A stretch of DNA of 42,672 nt. Source: Actinomycetes bacterium (lineage in GTDB: Bacteria; Actinomycetota; Acidimicrobiia; Acidimicrobiales; JAKAVM01). The notes beneath the pieces are model-generated. The model was given only the letters and a program-made list of their open reading frames with translations. It was not told where the DNA came from and did not search any database. The position numbers and the translations under genes were made by a program. Positions 31,780-39,726 of the stretch are shown piece by piece; position 1 is the stretch's first letter, and the number at the start of each line of letters is the position of its first letter. The stretch lies in assembly GCA_021827485.1 (NCBI GenBank), contig JAKAVM010000006.1:1-42672 (forward strand). The letters run 5' to 3'.

Positions 31780-32946
31780 ATGCAATTTCACTCGACCCAT
31801 CAACATCATGGATATGATTACGCTCCACTAACGCTTGCTTGGGAGGCGACCAGGTCCTGTCCGCTTCGGTGTCAACACTGCCGTGCGACCGCGCAGCTAA
31901 GACGAGATGATAACGAACTAACAACTAAAGAAGGTAAAGATCTAATAGATCAAGCAAGTCGGATGGGCACGAAGATTTTTGTAATCACCGGTGGCGATCC
32001 ATTGGCCAGACCTGACATATATAGCTTGATTGAAAGAGCATCGTCAATGAATTTACACGTTGGCTTTTCGCCAAGCGTTACAGGACGACTGACTCAAGTT
32101 GCACTAGACCGGGTTGCACGAAGCGGAGCACATACCGTTCATATTTCGTTGGATGGTGCGACTTCCGTAAGCCATGATGGCTTTAGAGGAGTTAGAGGTT
32201 CCTTTGAGCGCACGGTGAACGTACTAAAGTGGGTTTCACAAAGTGGCTTAGCGCTTCAAGTTGGTACTACAGTGACAAAAGATAGCATTGCTCAGTTGCC
32301 TGAGATCTCTGAGCTGCTTGCGTCACTTGGAATTTCAATTTGGTCCTGGAGTTTATTTTTCCTAATTCCAACTGGGCGCGCACAAGACCTTGAAATTCCT
32401 GATGCCTATGAAAATGAGCGTGTACTTTCCTGGCTTGCAACTACAAGTTTTCCTTTTCGAACACGTGTAATAGAGGCTCCATTTTTCAAGCGCGTAATTG
32501 AGCAAACAAGCGCCGGTTCAAGCGCCGGTTCAAGCGCCGGTTCAAGCGCCGGCCTTGCACCTAGCACAGCTGACTTGCAGACAATGGGCGCAAGAGATCC
32601 CCTAGGAAACTCAGTTGCTAAGCAGACTCCTGCGGTAAGAGATGGCGATGGATTCTGTTTTATCTCCCATGTTGGCGACGTCTATCCATCGGGTTTCTTG
32701 CAGGTGAACGCGGGAAATGTGCGTGAACATTCCCTCGCCGAGATCTATCAAAAGTCTGAACTTTTCAGATCGTTGAGAGATAGAACATTGCTGAAAGGCA
32801 AATGCGGTAGTTGCGAGTATCGCACCATCTGTGGTGGAAGTAGAGCAAGAGCTTGGGCATCAGGCAATGACTATCTTGGTGAGGATCCCGGGTGCGCTTA
32901 TGTACCGGATCAAATCGGACTTCAAGACAATCTGGTAAGGAATTAG
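31780..32946 (+). CDS. Radical SAM/SPASM protein
   Basis: 388 residues from ATG 31780, which has AAAAGG close upstream; the frame also runs back to 31696 without a ribosome-binding site. The SAM-cleaving cluster motif is CPLRCQHC (Cys27, Cys31, Cys34). ITGGDPL and HISLDGATS follow in the expected barrel positions. The C-terminal SPASM region, KGKCGSCEYRTICGGSRARA with a later Cys in DPGCAY, binds further iron-sulfur cluster(s). It resembles the TIGR04053 group and haem d1/AhbD relatives, but the substrate is unknown. A 12-bp repeat inserts (SSAG)4 before the SPASM part. CofD starts 3 bp after its stop, implying one transcript, perhaps for cofactor or peptide modification. Confidence 0.87.
   Translation: MQFHSTHQHHGYDYAPLTLAWEATRSCPLRCQHCRATAQLRRDDNELTTKEGKDLIDQASRMGTKIFVITGGDPLARPDIYSLIERASSMNLHVGFSPSVTGRLTQVALDRVARSGAHTVHISLDGATSVSHDGFRGVRGSFERTVNVLKWVSQSGLALQVGTTVTKDSIAQLPEISELLASLGISIWSWSLFFLIPTGRAQDLEIPDAYENERVLSWLATTSFPFRTRVIEAPFFKRVIEQTSAGSSAGSSAGSSAGLAPSTADLQTMGARDPLGNSVAKQTPAVRDGDGFCFISHVGDVYPSGFLQVNAGNVREHSLAEIYQKSELFRSLRDRTLLKGKCGSCEYRTICGGSRARAWASGNDYLGEDPGCAYVPDQIGLQDNLVRN
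32507..32554 (+). repeat. 12-bp repeat (four units) encoding SSAG in the radical SAM protein
   Basis: CAAGCGCCGGTT repeats at 32507, 32519, 32531 and 32543 (last unit ends CC). The unit is in frame, so copy changes keep the reading frame. The insert lies in the linker before the SPASM domain. Confidence 0.95.
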
Positions 32947-32949
32947 TTC

Positions 32950-34050
32950 GTGCTCTTGGGTGGGAATTCGCTAGAGCCAACAGAGCCTAAGGGGTCACTC
33001 GGACCAACAGAGGCCAAGGGATTACTCGATCTCAAAGGGTTGCTCGACCCTAAAGTCACAATACTTTCTGGGGGTTTTGGAGGGGCGAGATTCGTGAGTT
33101 CGATGGATCTCGTATTGGATGGAGCTTGCTGCATTGTAAATACAGGTGATGATGCGATAATAAATGGCTTGAGAGTAAGCCCAGATTTGGATTCTGTTAT
33201 TTACGCGCTGCAAAAACAGTTTGACTTTGAACGTGGGTATGGCATCGAAGGCGATACATTTATTATAGAACACCTAATGCCATGGGGTAGCTTGAAGTGG
33301 TTCAATATCGGGGATCGGGATTTTGTCACCCACTGTCTTCGCACGAGAGATCTTATGAGAAGGCAGACACTTTCAGATTCAACCTCTAAGCGCATGAGAC
33401 ATTCCAAGTCACAATGGATAGTAATACCTATGAGCAATGACAAGGTAGTTACAGAAATTCAAACACCTAAAGGTATCCTTGGATTTCAAAACTTTGTTGT
33501 GGAGCATCGAGGCTTGCCGAAGATTGAGAGAGTCAACTATCAAGGCGCACAAAGTGCTAAACCAGCACCTGGTGTTATCGAGTCGTTACAAAATGCTGAC
33601 CTTGTTATAGTTGGACCAAGTAGTCCAGTAGCAAGTATTGGCCCTATGCTTGCCATCTCGTCTCTCAAGGAGGGTCTAGTCCAAACCCAAGCTCCTGTTA
33701 TCGCAATTACTCCGGTTGTAATTGGACAAGTACCGACAACTGCGCCCGAAAAGATGCGCTTTGAGTTGCGCTCAAAGCTATGCAAAGCGCAAGGAATTGA
33801 ACACACGCCATATGGAATTGCAAAGCACTACTTGGAGTTTATTGATGGATTTGTCTTAGATGAGCGAGACATAGAGTTCCAAGGTGCGATTGAAGATCTA
33901 GGCATTAGAGTCCTTGCAACAAATACTTTACCCGAGCGTTTACGCGAACAAGATCATTACGCAAAAAGCGTAATCTCCTTTGGAACTAACTTGGTTAGGC
34001 GCAATCGCCAGGTGCGTCCCGATCAAATACAATTGGATTTCATTGGGTGA
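32950..34050 (+). CDS. cofD: CofD-family 2-phospho-L-lactate transferase (F420 biosynthesis)
   Basis: 366 residues from GTG 32950. The CofD core begins near residue 36 with VTILSGGFGGARFVSSMDLVLDGACCIVNTGDDAIINGLRVSPDLDSVIYAL, which carries the GGxGG substrate loop and the NTGDD motif. Later GYGIEGDTFIIEHL, RDFVTHCLRTRDLMRRQTLSDST and VGPSSPVASIGPMLAI complete the family pattern. It transfers a phospholactyl/phosphoenolpyruvyl moiety from the GDP-activated donor to Fo on the way to F420. The first 35 residues are not normal for CofD; they consist of 27-bp repeats (LEPTEPKGSL, GPTEAKGLL). An internal TTG near 33042 could be the ancestral start. It lies 3 bp after the radical SAM gene and overlaps the receiver-like gene by 4 nt. 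Confidence 0.9.
   Translation: MLLGGNSLEPTEPKGSLGPTEAKGLLDLKGLLDPKVTILSGGFGGARFVSSMDLVLDGACCIVNTGDDAIINGLRVSPDLDSVIYALQKQFDFERGYGIEGDTFIIEHLMPWGSLKWFNIGDRDFVTHCLRTRDLMRRQTLSDSTSKRMRHSKSQWIVIPMSNDKVVTEIQTPKGILGFQNFVVEHRGLPKIERVNYQGAQSAKPAPGVIESLQNADLVIVGPSSPVASIGPMLAISSLKEGLVQTQAPVIAITPVVIGQVPTTAPEKMRFELRSKLCKAQGIEHTPYGIAKHYLEFIDGFVLDERDIEFQGAIEDLGIRVLATNTLPERLREQDHYAKSVISFGTNLVRRNRQVRPDQIQLDFIG
32974..33027 (+). repeat. 27-bp repeats at the start of cofD
   Basis: Units 32974-33000 and 33001-33027 match at about four-fifths of positions. A partial third follows at 33028-33050. They encode EPTEPKGSL, GPTEAKGLL and DLKGLLD. All are in frame and lengthen the N-terminus before the CofD core. Confidence 0.8.
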
Positions 34051-34505
34051 GCAGTGTGATTTTTAAGCGCACCAGGTCTATTAGAAATTCTCTTTGGCAC
34101 GGATCTTCAGATGATCTTCGAGTTTTAATAGAAGATAGCGACTATGCAAGAGCTTCAAGCATCGGCAAAGTGCTCTCAGATAGCGGATATGAATCAGTTA
34201 TATGTAACGGGCCAGAGGATCTGTTACGTACCCACTGTCCGCTTGTCGAGGAAGGGAGATGCAGTGCAGTATCGCTTGCCAATATAATAATCTTCGGATT
34301 TGACTTGGAAAAGTCGCAGTCCCAAGACATCTTATTAGCTTTACAGGTTAGGGCTCGTACAACGCCGATAATTGTTCTGCTTGGCGAGCATCCAACGAGT
34401 AGTGAGTCCCTTATATCAGAAGAGTTTCTTGCGCTAGCTCCTCCGTTCACCCGACAACGAGTCATCGCTGCGCTCGACCAAGCTAAAGCAAAGATACAGG
34501 AGTGA
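34047..34505 (+). CDS. Degenerate response-regulator receiver-domain protein
   Basis: 152 residues starting at GTG that overlaps the cofD stop (GTGA). After a 20-residue lead, LRVLIEDSDYARASSIGKVLSDSGYESVIC follows the first strand and helix of a receiver domain, with the acidic pair in EDSD. NIIIFGFDLEK corresponds to the phospho-acceptor strand. TTPIIVLLG supplies the fourth strand. At the end, LAPPFTRQRVIAAL replaces the usual KPF motif, so the conserved Lys is absent. No output domain is present. It may be a pseudo-receiver acting through protein contact. Its tie to the radical SAM and CofD genes by overlap is notable but unexplained. Confidence 0.65.
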   Translation: MSSVIFKRTRSIRNSLWHGSSDDLRVLIEDSDYARASSIGKVLSDSGYESVICNGPEDLLRTHCPLVEEGRCSAVSLANIIIFGFDLEKSQSQDILLALQVRARTTPIIVLLGEHPTSSESLISEEFLALAPPFTRQRVIAALDQAKAKIQE

Positions 34506-34561
34506 ACTGCAAACTCTCTCGAAGGCGAGTTAGCACGCAAGTTGAATATGGCGATGCTTAG

Positions 34562-34669
34562 CTAGCCAGCGTGCCCACGCGCCTTTTCAAGCGCCGGACT
34601 ATCGACATCCTCAGGGATAGCGACGGGCCACGACGCTGGTCCGAGATGTAAGTTTCGACCAGTTGGCAT
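34562..34669 (-). CDS. Possible 35-residue peptide gene
   Basis: The ATG at 34669 lies directly behind a good promoter (TTTACT, 17 bp, TAGAAT), with the expected RNA start at the ATG itself. The product, MPTGRNLHLGPASWPVAIPE followed by DVDSPALEKARGHAG, is soluble and mixed in composition. It matches nothing I know. It is located 75 bp after the stop of the acyl-CoA dehydrogenase gene, on the same strand. Support is the promoter geometry only; coding could be accidental. Confidence 0.4.
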   Translation of the reverse strand: MPTGRNLHLGPASWPVAIPEDVDSPALEKARGHAG

Positions 34670-34676
34670 GTTGCTT

Positions 34677-34705
34677 ATTCTATCCAGTCTGCGATAACAA
34701 GTAAA
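34677..34705 (-). promoter_or_regulatory. Promoter for a leaderless transcript in the 34506-34744 gap
   Basis: On the minus strand TTTACT (34705-34700) and TAGAAT (34682-34677) are 17 bp apart. TAGAAT starts 13 nt before ATG 34669. It could serve the small peptide gene or a non-coding RNA antisense to nothing known. Confidence 0.5.
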
Positions 34706-34744
34706 CGCTCTTGCGTTCCCATCCCGACGAAGAACCGGGTTGTG

Positions 34745-35917
34745 TTAGAAACTAATACGCTCAAGTGAACTGTTGGCTATGATTTCGCACATAATCTCGG
34801 AGGTGCCTGCCCCGACCGAAAAAGCCGCTAAGTCCCTGAAGTAGCGCTCGATAGGGGACTCTTGCATCTGACCATAGGCACCGTGTAGTTGAAGAATGTC
34901 TCTCGATATTTCTTGAGCTACTTGAGCACTTTGGAGCTTTGCCATTGCAACAAATTGATGTGCACTTGGGTCCTTGATCCCGAGCAAATATGCGGCTTGG
35001 TAGGTCAGTCCACGCAATGCTTCGAGTTTGGCTAACCAGTTAGCTAAGCGATGCCTCCAAATTTGGTGTCCAAGAATCGGCGCGCCGAACACTTTTCTTG
35101 ACATTCCATAGTTAAGCGCCATCTCTATAAGGTGTTCGCATGCTCCGATCGCAAGGGCCGCGACTATGAGTCGCTCTAAGGAAAAGTGAGGTATCAAATA
35201 TTGCATTGCTCGACCTTTTTGACCTAAGAGATGGGAATCATGGATTTCACAATCATCAAAAAAAATCTCTGCAGTTGCCGATGGATGTAGTCCCAGCTTG
35301 TTCAATGCAGGCCCGATGCTAACTCCGGCAAGTTCGGTAGGAACTACAAAAAGGCTCAATCCCAGGGCTCCATGATTGCTGGTGCGCGCCAAGACCGTTA
35401 CAAAGTCCGAAATAGGCGCGTTTGAGGTAAAAGATTTTGAACCCCTTATTATGTAGTGACTTCCTGATTTTGTAGCCCGAGTGTTGATTTGAGTTAGATC
35501 CGACCCGCAATCAGCTTCTGTCAAAGCAATTGCGCCGATTGCTTTGCCTCTGAGTGCTGGTTTGAGAAAGGTTGCTTTTAGAAAATCTGAGCCGTATATA
35601 TCTAGGAGACTTAGTGCGTAGTCAATAGAGATCATAATGGTAAGTGCTACTCCGAGGGAGTTGCACTTACCTAGCTCTTCGCACAGAATAAGGGTTGGCA
35701 AATACTTACGTTCCAGATCTTCACCTGGCTCGCTGGCACGCAAACTATAAAATCCAGCTTTGGCCATATCTTCATAAAGCTGCGGTGGGATCTTCCTATC
35801 GTGCTCCCAACCTTCAACATTGGGAAGTATTTTATTAGCCACGAATTTGGCAATTACCGTGCGAAGGTCAACATGCTCTTCAGATAAGTAAAGGTTCGGT
35901 CGCCGGGGATAGCTCAT
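34745..35917 (-). CDS. Acyl-CoA dehydrogenase (isovaleryl-type context)
   Basis: 390 residues, normal length. Motifs: LCEELGKCNSLGVALTIMISIDYALSLL, AIALTEADCGSDLTQINTRATKSG (FAD/substrate), LNKLGLHPSATAEIFFDDCEIHDSHLLG, FSLERLIVAALAIGACEHLIEMALNYGMSRKVFGAPILGHQIW, and the closing LQLHGAYGQMQESPIERYFRDLAAFSVGAGTSEIM. It oxidises an acyl-CoA to the 2-enoyl-CoA with ETF as acceptor. It is divergent from biotin-dependent carboxylase genes. This is the order often seen for leucine breakdown (isovaleryl-CoA dehydrogenase with methylcrotonyl-CoA carboxylase), so a branched-chain substrate is likely but not proven. TATAAT (35940-35935) is its -10, and GGTGAG its probable ribosome-binding site. Confidence 0.9.
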   Translation of the reverse strand: MSYPRRPNLYLSEEHVDLRTVIAKFVANKILPNVEGWEHDRKIPPQLYEDMAKAGFYSLRASEPGEDLERKYLPTLILCEELGKCNSLGVALTIMISIDYALSLLDIYGSDFLKATFLKPALRGKAIGAIALTEADCGSDLTQINTRATKSGSHYIIRGSKSFTSNAPISDFVTVLARTSNHGALGLSLFVVPTELAGVSIGPALNKLGLHPSATAEIFFDDCEIHDSHLLGQKGRAMQYLIPHFSLERLIVAALAIGACEHLIEMALNYGMSRKVFGAPILGHQIWRHRLANWLAKLEALRGLTYQAAYLLGIKDPSAHQFVAMAKLQSAQVAQEISRDILQLHGAYGQMQESPIERYFRDLAAFSVGAGTSEIMCEIIANSSLERISF

Positions 35918-35934
35918 AACTAAAAACTCACCAA

Positions 35935-35940
35935 ATTATA
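35935..35940 (-). promoter_or_regulatory. Consensus -10 (TATAAT) of the acyl-CoA dehydrogenase gene
   Basis: TATAAT on the minus strand, 17 bases before ATG 35917, gives a leader of about ten bases. It lies back to back with the -10 of the divergent carboxylase gene at 35965-35970. Confidence 0.6.
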
Positions 35941-35964
35941 GTGCAAAGTCCAACCACTACCTAG

Positions 35965-35970
35965 TAACCT
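35965..35970 (+). promoter_or_regulatory. -10 box (TAACCT) of the carboxylase operon
   Basis: TAACCT starts 12 nt before GTG 35977 and there is no Shine-Dalgarno, so the start is predicted leaderless. The hexamer is the same as that of the MFS exporter promoter. No good -35. Confidence 0.45.
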
Positions 35971-35976
35971 TCCTAT

Positions 35977-37641
35977 GTGGTGAAATTAGCCAATAAAGTT
36001 AACACAAATTCGGAGACCTATCAGGCTAACTACAAGGCAATGGTTGCCATGATTGACCAGCTTGATAATGAACTCAAAGTGGCTAGAGAAGGCGGAGGGG
36101 AGAAATACGTTCAACGCCACAAAGCCCGAGGAAAGCTGCTCGCCCGCGAGCGCATAGAGCTGCTTATCGACGCAGACTCTCCCTTCCTAGAGCTATGCCC
36201 ACTGGCCGGATGGGGAACCAGTTTTACCGTCGGTGCCAGTTTGATCTTTGGCTTAGGTGTTATCGAAAATACAATATGCGTCATATCTGCAAACGATCCA
36301 ACTGTCAAGGGCGGTGCATCTAATCCTTATACGATGAGAAAGGCCCATCGAGCGGCAGATATAGCCAGGGAGAATCGGCTCCCCCAAGTCAGCCTAGTAG
36401 AATCTGGCGGGGCAGATCTTCCAAACCAAGCCGAGATATTCATCCCAGGTGGTCGAATGTTCCGAGATTTGACGCAGCTTTCTGCCGAGGGAATCCCGAC
36501 AATTTCTTTAGTTTTTGGAAACTCTACCGCCGGAGGAGCCTATATTCCAGGCATGTCGGACTATATTGTCATGGTCAAAGAACGTGCAAAAGTATTCTTG
36601 GGAGGACCGCCACTGGTGAAAATGGCGACAGGTGAAGAGTCAGATGACGAAGAGCTAGGCGGAGCCGAGATGCATGCCAGAGTATCTGGACTATGCGATT
36701 ATATGGCAAACGATGAGCTTGACTGTATCAGATTAGGCAGACAGATCGTCAAGCGACTCAATCTAAATCGGCCCTTGGGTTGGAGGGCGATTAGTGATAA
36801 GTCAGCGCGTGGATATGGTGCAATTCCTGTTATCGGTCCAATGGTGAGTCGCGGTATATCTTATCAAGATCCAATCTTTAGTGAGGAGGACTTGCTTGGA
36901 ATTGCCTCAGCTGATGCAAAGATTCCATATGACCCCAGAGAAGTGCTTGCTAGAATACTGGATGGATCCGACTTTGACGAGTTCAAGCCGCTCTATGGAA
37001 CAAGTCTGGTTACCGGATGGGGATCAATTTACGGTTATCCTATAGGTGTTCTGGCCAACCATCGAGGAATCTTATTCTCTGAAGAAGCTGAGAAGGCTTC
37101 CCAGTTTATTCAGCTTGCAAATCAGGTCGATACGCCGTTGATATTTCTCCAAAACACCACTGGATATATGGTGGGTAAAGAGTATGAGCAAGGTGGAATC
37201 ATCAAAGACGGCGCTAAGATGATTAATGCAGTTTCAAACTCTAGAGTCCCGCATCTAACGATTAATATTGGCTCTTCCTATGGGGCGGGCAACTATGGAA
37301 TGTGTGGCAAGGCATTTAATCCGAGATTTTTGTTTGCTTGGCCAAATGCTAAATCGTCAGTTATGGGCTCGGCTCAACTGGCAGGCGTGCTCTCAATCGT
37401 TTCTCGTCAAGCCGCCGAGGCTCAGGGGAGAGAGTTTGATGAAGAAGCTGATCGTGAAATGAAAGCCTTGGTAGAGGCACAAATAGAATCTGAGTCAACC
37501 GCATTATTTATTACTGGAAGACTTTATGATGACGGTATCATCGATCCAAGAGATACTAGAACAGTTCTTGGAATGTGCTTAGAGGTTGTCTATTCAACTG
37601 GAATATCAGGGACTAGGGGCTACGGTGTCTATAGAATGTAA
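35977..37641 (+). CDS. Acyl-CoA carboxylase, carboxyltransferase (beta) subunit
   Basis: 554 residues. The carboxyltransferase fold is complete: RHKARGKLLARERIELLID near the start, VSLVESGGADLPNQAEIF, FGNSTAGGAYIPGMSDYIVMV, VFLGGPPLVKMATGEESDDEELGGAEMHARVSG, then TPLIFLQNTTGYMVGKEYEQGGIIKDGAKMI and the oxyanion glycines in INIGSSYGAGNYGMCGKAF. The ESDDEELGGAEMH segment and total length fit methylcrotonyl-CoA carboxylase-type beta subunits better than propionyl-CoA carboxylase. It transfers CO2 from carboxybiotin to the acyl-CoA. The start is GTG (35977 or the adjacent GTG 35980), set by the -10 box. The biotin carboxylase subunit follows after 64 bp. Confidence 0.92.
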   Translation: MVKLANKVNTNSETYQANYKAMVAMIDQLDNELKVAREGGGEKYVQRHKARGKLLARERIELLIDADSPFLELCPLAGWGTSFTVGASLIFGLGVIENTICVISANDPTVKGGASNPYTMRKAHRAADIARENRLPQVSLVESGGADLPNQAEIFIPGGRMFRDLTQLSAEGIPTISLVFGNSTAGGAYIPGMSDYIVMVKERAKVFLGGPPLVKMATGEESDDEELGGAEMHARVSGLCDYMANDELDCIRLGRQIVKRLNLNRPLGWRAISDKSARGYGAIPVIGPMVSRGISYQDPIFSEEDLLGIASADAKIPYDPREVLARILDGSDFDEFKPLYGTSLVTGWGSIYGYPIGVLANHRGILFSEEAEKASQFIQLANQVDTPLIFLQNTTGYMVGKEYEQGGIIKDGAKMINAVSNSRVPHLTINIGSSYGAGNYGMCGKAFNPRFLFAWPNAKSSVMGSAQLAGVLSIVSRQAAEAQGREFDEEADREMKALVEAQIESESTALFITGRLYDDGIIDPRDTRTVLGMCLEVVYSTGISGTRGYGVYRM

Positions 37642-37705
37642 TTTCTCTAGTAAATGCAGGGTTTACAGATATAAGATTAGATATAAACTTGGAAAGCTGA
37701 TCTAA

Positions 37706-39721
37706 GTGCTGGCTAGATCTATTGACAGGTTACTCATAGCAAATCGGGCAGAGATTGCTCATCGCATCATTAGGAGCGCAAGTCTGAAAGGAATTGAGAC
37801 TGTCTGCCTATATTCCGATGCCGATGCACAGTTGCCATATGTATCAGCTGCTGATAGAGCAGTGCGTCTTTGCGGTAATAGTCCCGTTGAGACCTATCTA
37901 GACATTGATAAAGTAATCGAAGCAGCGAAGAAAACCAACTGCGACGGCATCCATCCGGGCTATGGATTTCTTTCAGAAAACGCGGGATTTGCCAGACGAT
38001 GCATAGAAAACGGATTAGTGTTTGTAGGTCCGAGTCCCGATGCAATAGAAACAATGGGTTCAAAACTAGCGTCAAAAGAGCTGGCCCGACTTCATTCAGT
38101 TCCAACGTTGGAATCTCTTGAATTAGAAAAGAGTTCTTTTGGTGAGGCAAAGAGCTTTGCCGAAAAGATCGGCTATCCCGTGCTCATTAAGGCATCTGCT
38201 GGTGGGGGAGGACGAGGTATGCGGATAGTAGAGCGTGAAGACGAGCTGAAAGAGGCCACCCAGTCTGCTAGGCGCGAAGCGCAAAGTGCATTTGGTGACG
38301 GAACTGTCTTTATCGAAAAGTATCTTATAGCTCCACGTCATATAGAGATACAAATTGCGGCCGATCTTTACGGCGACACCGTGCATCTTTATGAACGCGA
38401 ATGCTCGATTCAGCGTAGACATCAGAAAATTATTGAAGAGTCCCCTTCTCCATTCCTGGCTCGATTTCCACAGTTGCGGGATGAAATGGGTTCAAGCGCA
38501 ATTGCCTGTGCGAAAGCAGTTGCCTATAGCGGGGTAGGTACAGTTGAATTCGTTGTAGATGAAAAGGGCAATTTTTATTTTCTTGAGATGAACACGCGTC
38601 TGCAAGTAGAGCATCCTGTTACAGAGGCGGTAACCGGGTTGGATTTGGTAGAGATTCAGCTGGACATAGCCCAAGGCGATCACATCGAAGATATAGTCGG
38701 AACTGCCTTCCAACACGGCCACGCAATTGAAGCTCGCCTCTATGCAGAAAATCCAGACGATAATTGGCTGCCCCAATCGGGCAAACTTTACAAGCTAGAG
38801 ATTCCTTCGAGTAGCCAGTTCTCTTCGACATACGGGGTCAGGGTTGACGCCGGATTTGAAAGTGGAAACGAAGTTAGCACTCACTACGATTCAATGATTG
38901 CTAAAGTAATCTCCCAAGGAAAGAATCGGAGCGAAGCAACTAAGATGCTCTGTAAGTCTCTCCGAAGTAGCGAAATCAATGGATTGACAACCAATAGAGA
39001 CTTACTAATCGCAATACTGGAATCTAACGATTTTGTAGAAGGCCAGACCGATACGGGATTCTTATTACGAAATACTCCAGAAACCTTGTTTAGCGCTTCA
39101 AAAAACCCAAATGCTATTGGAATTTGCGCAATTGCTGGAGCAATGGCCCGGCAGGCGAAAAATCGAGAGTCGGCTATTGCATTTGCTCAAACAAGATCTG
39201 GATGGCGAAATTCATACTCAATTCCTCAATCTGTCGATTTTGGCTCTGACGACCGAGTTATTTCCATCAAGTATCAGCAGATGAGAAGTGGGTTTGAAAT
39301 CGTAAATCTTGACGAACTTGGATTCTCGTCGTGCCAGGTACTTTCATGCTCAAGTTCAAGCGTCACCTTGGAGATAGAAGGGATTACCTACAGAGTCTCC
39401 GTGCAGTTTCACGAAAACGGAGTTTACACAAATAGCACTATTGGCTCTTTCGGCTTTGTCGAGTTGCCAAAGTTCCCTTGGTTAGAGGATGAACAGCACC
39501 CCGGTTCTCTAATTTCTCCAATGCCGGGGTCTGTTGTGCGAATTGGCGTATCTGTCGGAGATCATATTGAAGCTGGAACCACGCTTTTGGTGCTCGAAGC
39601 TATGAAGATGGAACATTCTGTCGAGGCACCGATTTCTGGAAGGATTGCTGAAATATTAGTTGGTGTTGGAGATCAGGTTGAGGCGTCTCAACTACTGGTT
39701 GAGTTAGAGGAAGATTCTTAG
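37706..39721 (+). CDS. Acyl-CoA carboxylase alpha subunit (biotin carboxylase plus biotin carrier)
   Basis: 671 residues. Biotin carboxylase occupies about 1-445: LLIANRAEIAHRIIRSA (Gly usually found in NRGEI is Ala here), GIHPGYGFLSENAGFA, the ATP-grasp loop LIKASAGGGGRGMRIV, RECSIQRRHQKIIEESPSP and LEMNTRLQVEHPVTE. A linker domain follows. The C-terminal 75 residues are the biotinyl domain with LEAMKMEH, biotinylated Lys634. It carboxylates biotin using ATP and bicarbonate and delivers it to the preceding beta subunit. GTG 37706 has GGAAAG upstream. The following TIGR03084 gene begins 5 bp after the stop, so the three are one operon. Confidence 0.93.
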   Translation: MLARSIDRLLIANRAEIAHRIIRSASLKGIETVCLYSDADAQLPYVSAADRAVRLCGNSPVETYLDIDKVIEAAKKTNCDGIHPGYGFLSENAGFARRCIENGLVFVGPSPDAIETMGSKLASKELARLHSVPTLESLELEKSSFGEAKSFAEKIGYPVLIKASAGGGGRGMRIVEREDELKEATQSARREAQSAFGDGTVFIEKYLIAPRHIEIQIAADLYGDTVHLYERECSIQRRHQKIIEESPSPFLARFPQLRDEMGSSAIACAKAVAYSGVGTVEFVVDEKGNFYFLEMNTRLQVEHPVTEAVTGLDLVEIQLDIAQGDHIEDIVGTAFQHGHAIEARLYAENPDDNWLPQSGKLYKLEIPSSSQFSSTYGVRVDAGFESGNEVSTHYDSMIAKVISQGKNRSEATKMLCKSLRSSEINGLTTNRDLLIAILESNDFVEGQTDTGFLLRNTPETLFSASKNPNAIGICAIAGAMARQAKNRESAIAFAQTRSGWRNSYSIPQSVDFGSDDRVISIKYQQMRSGFEIVNLDELGFSSCQVLSCSSSSVTLEIEGITYRVSVQFHENGVYTNSTIGSFGFVELPKFPWLEDEQHPGSLISPMPGSVVRIGVSVGDHIEAGTTLLVLEAMKMEHSVEAPISGRIAEILVGVGDQVEASQLLVELEEDS

Positions 39722-39726
39722 TTGAG

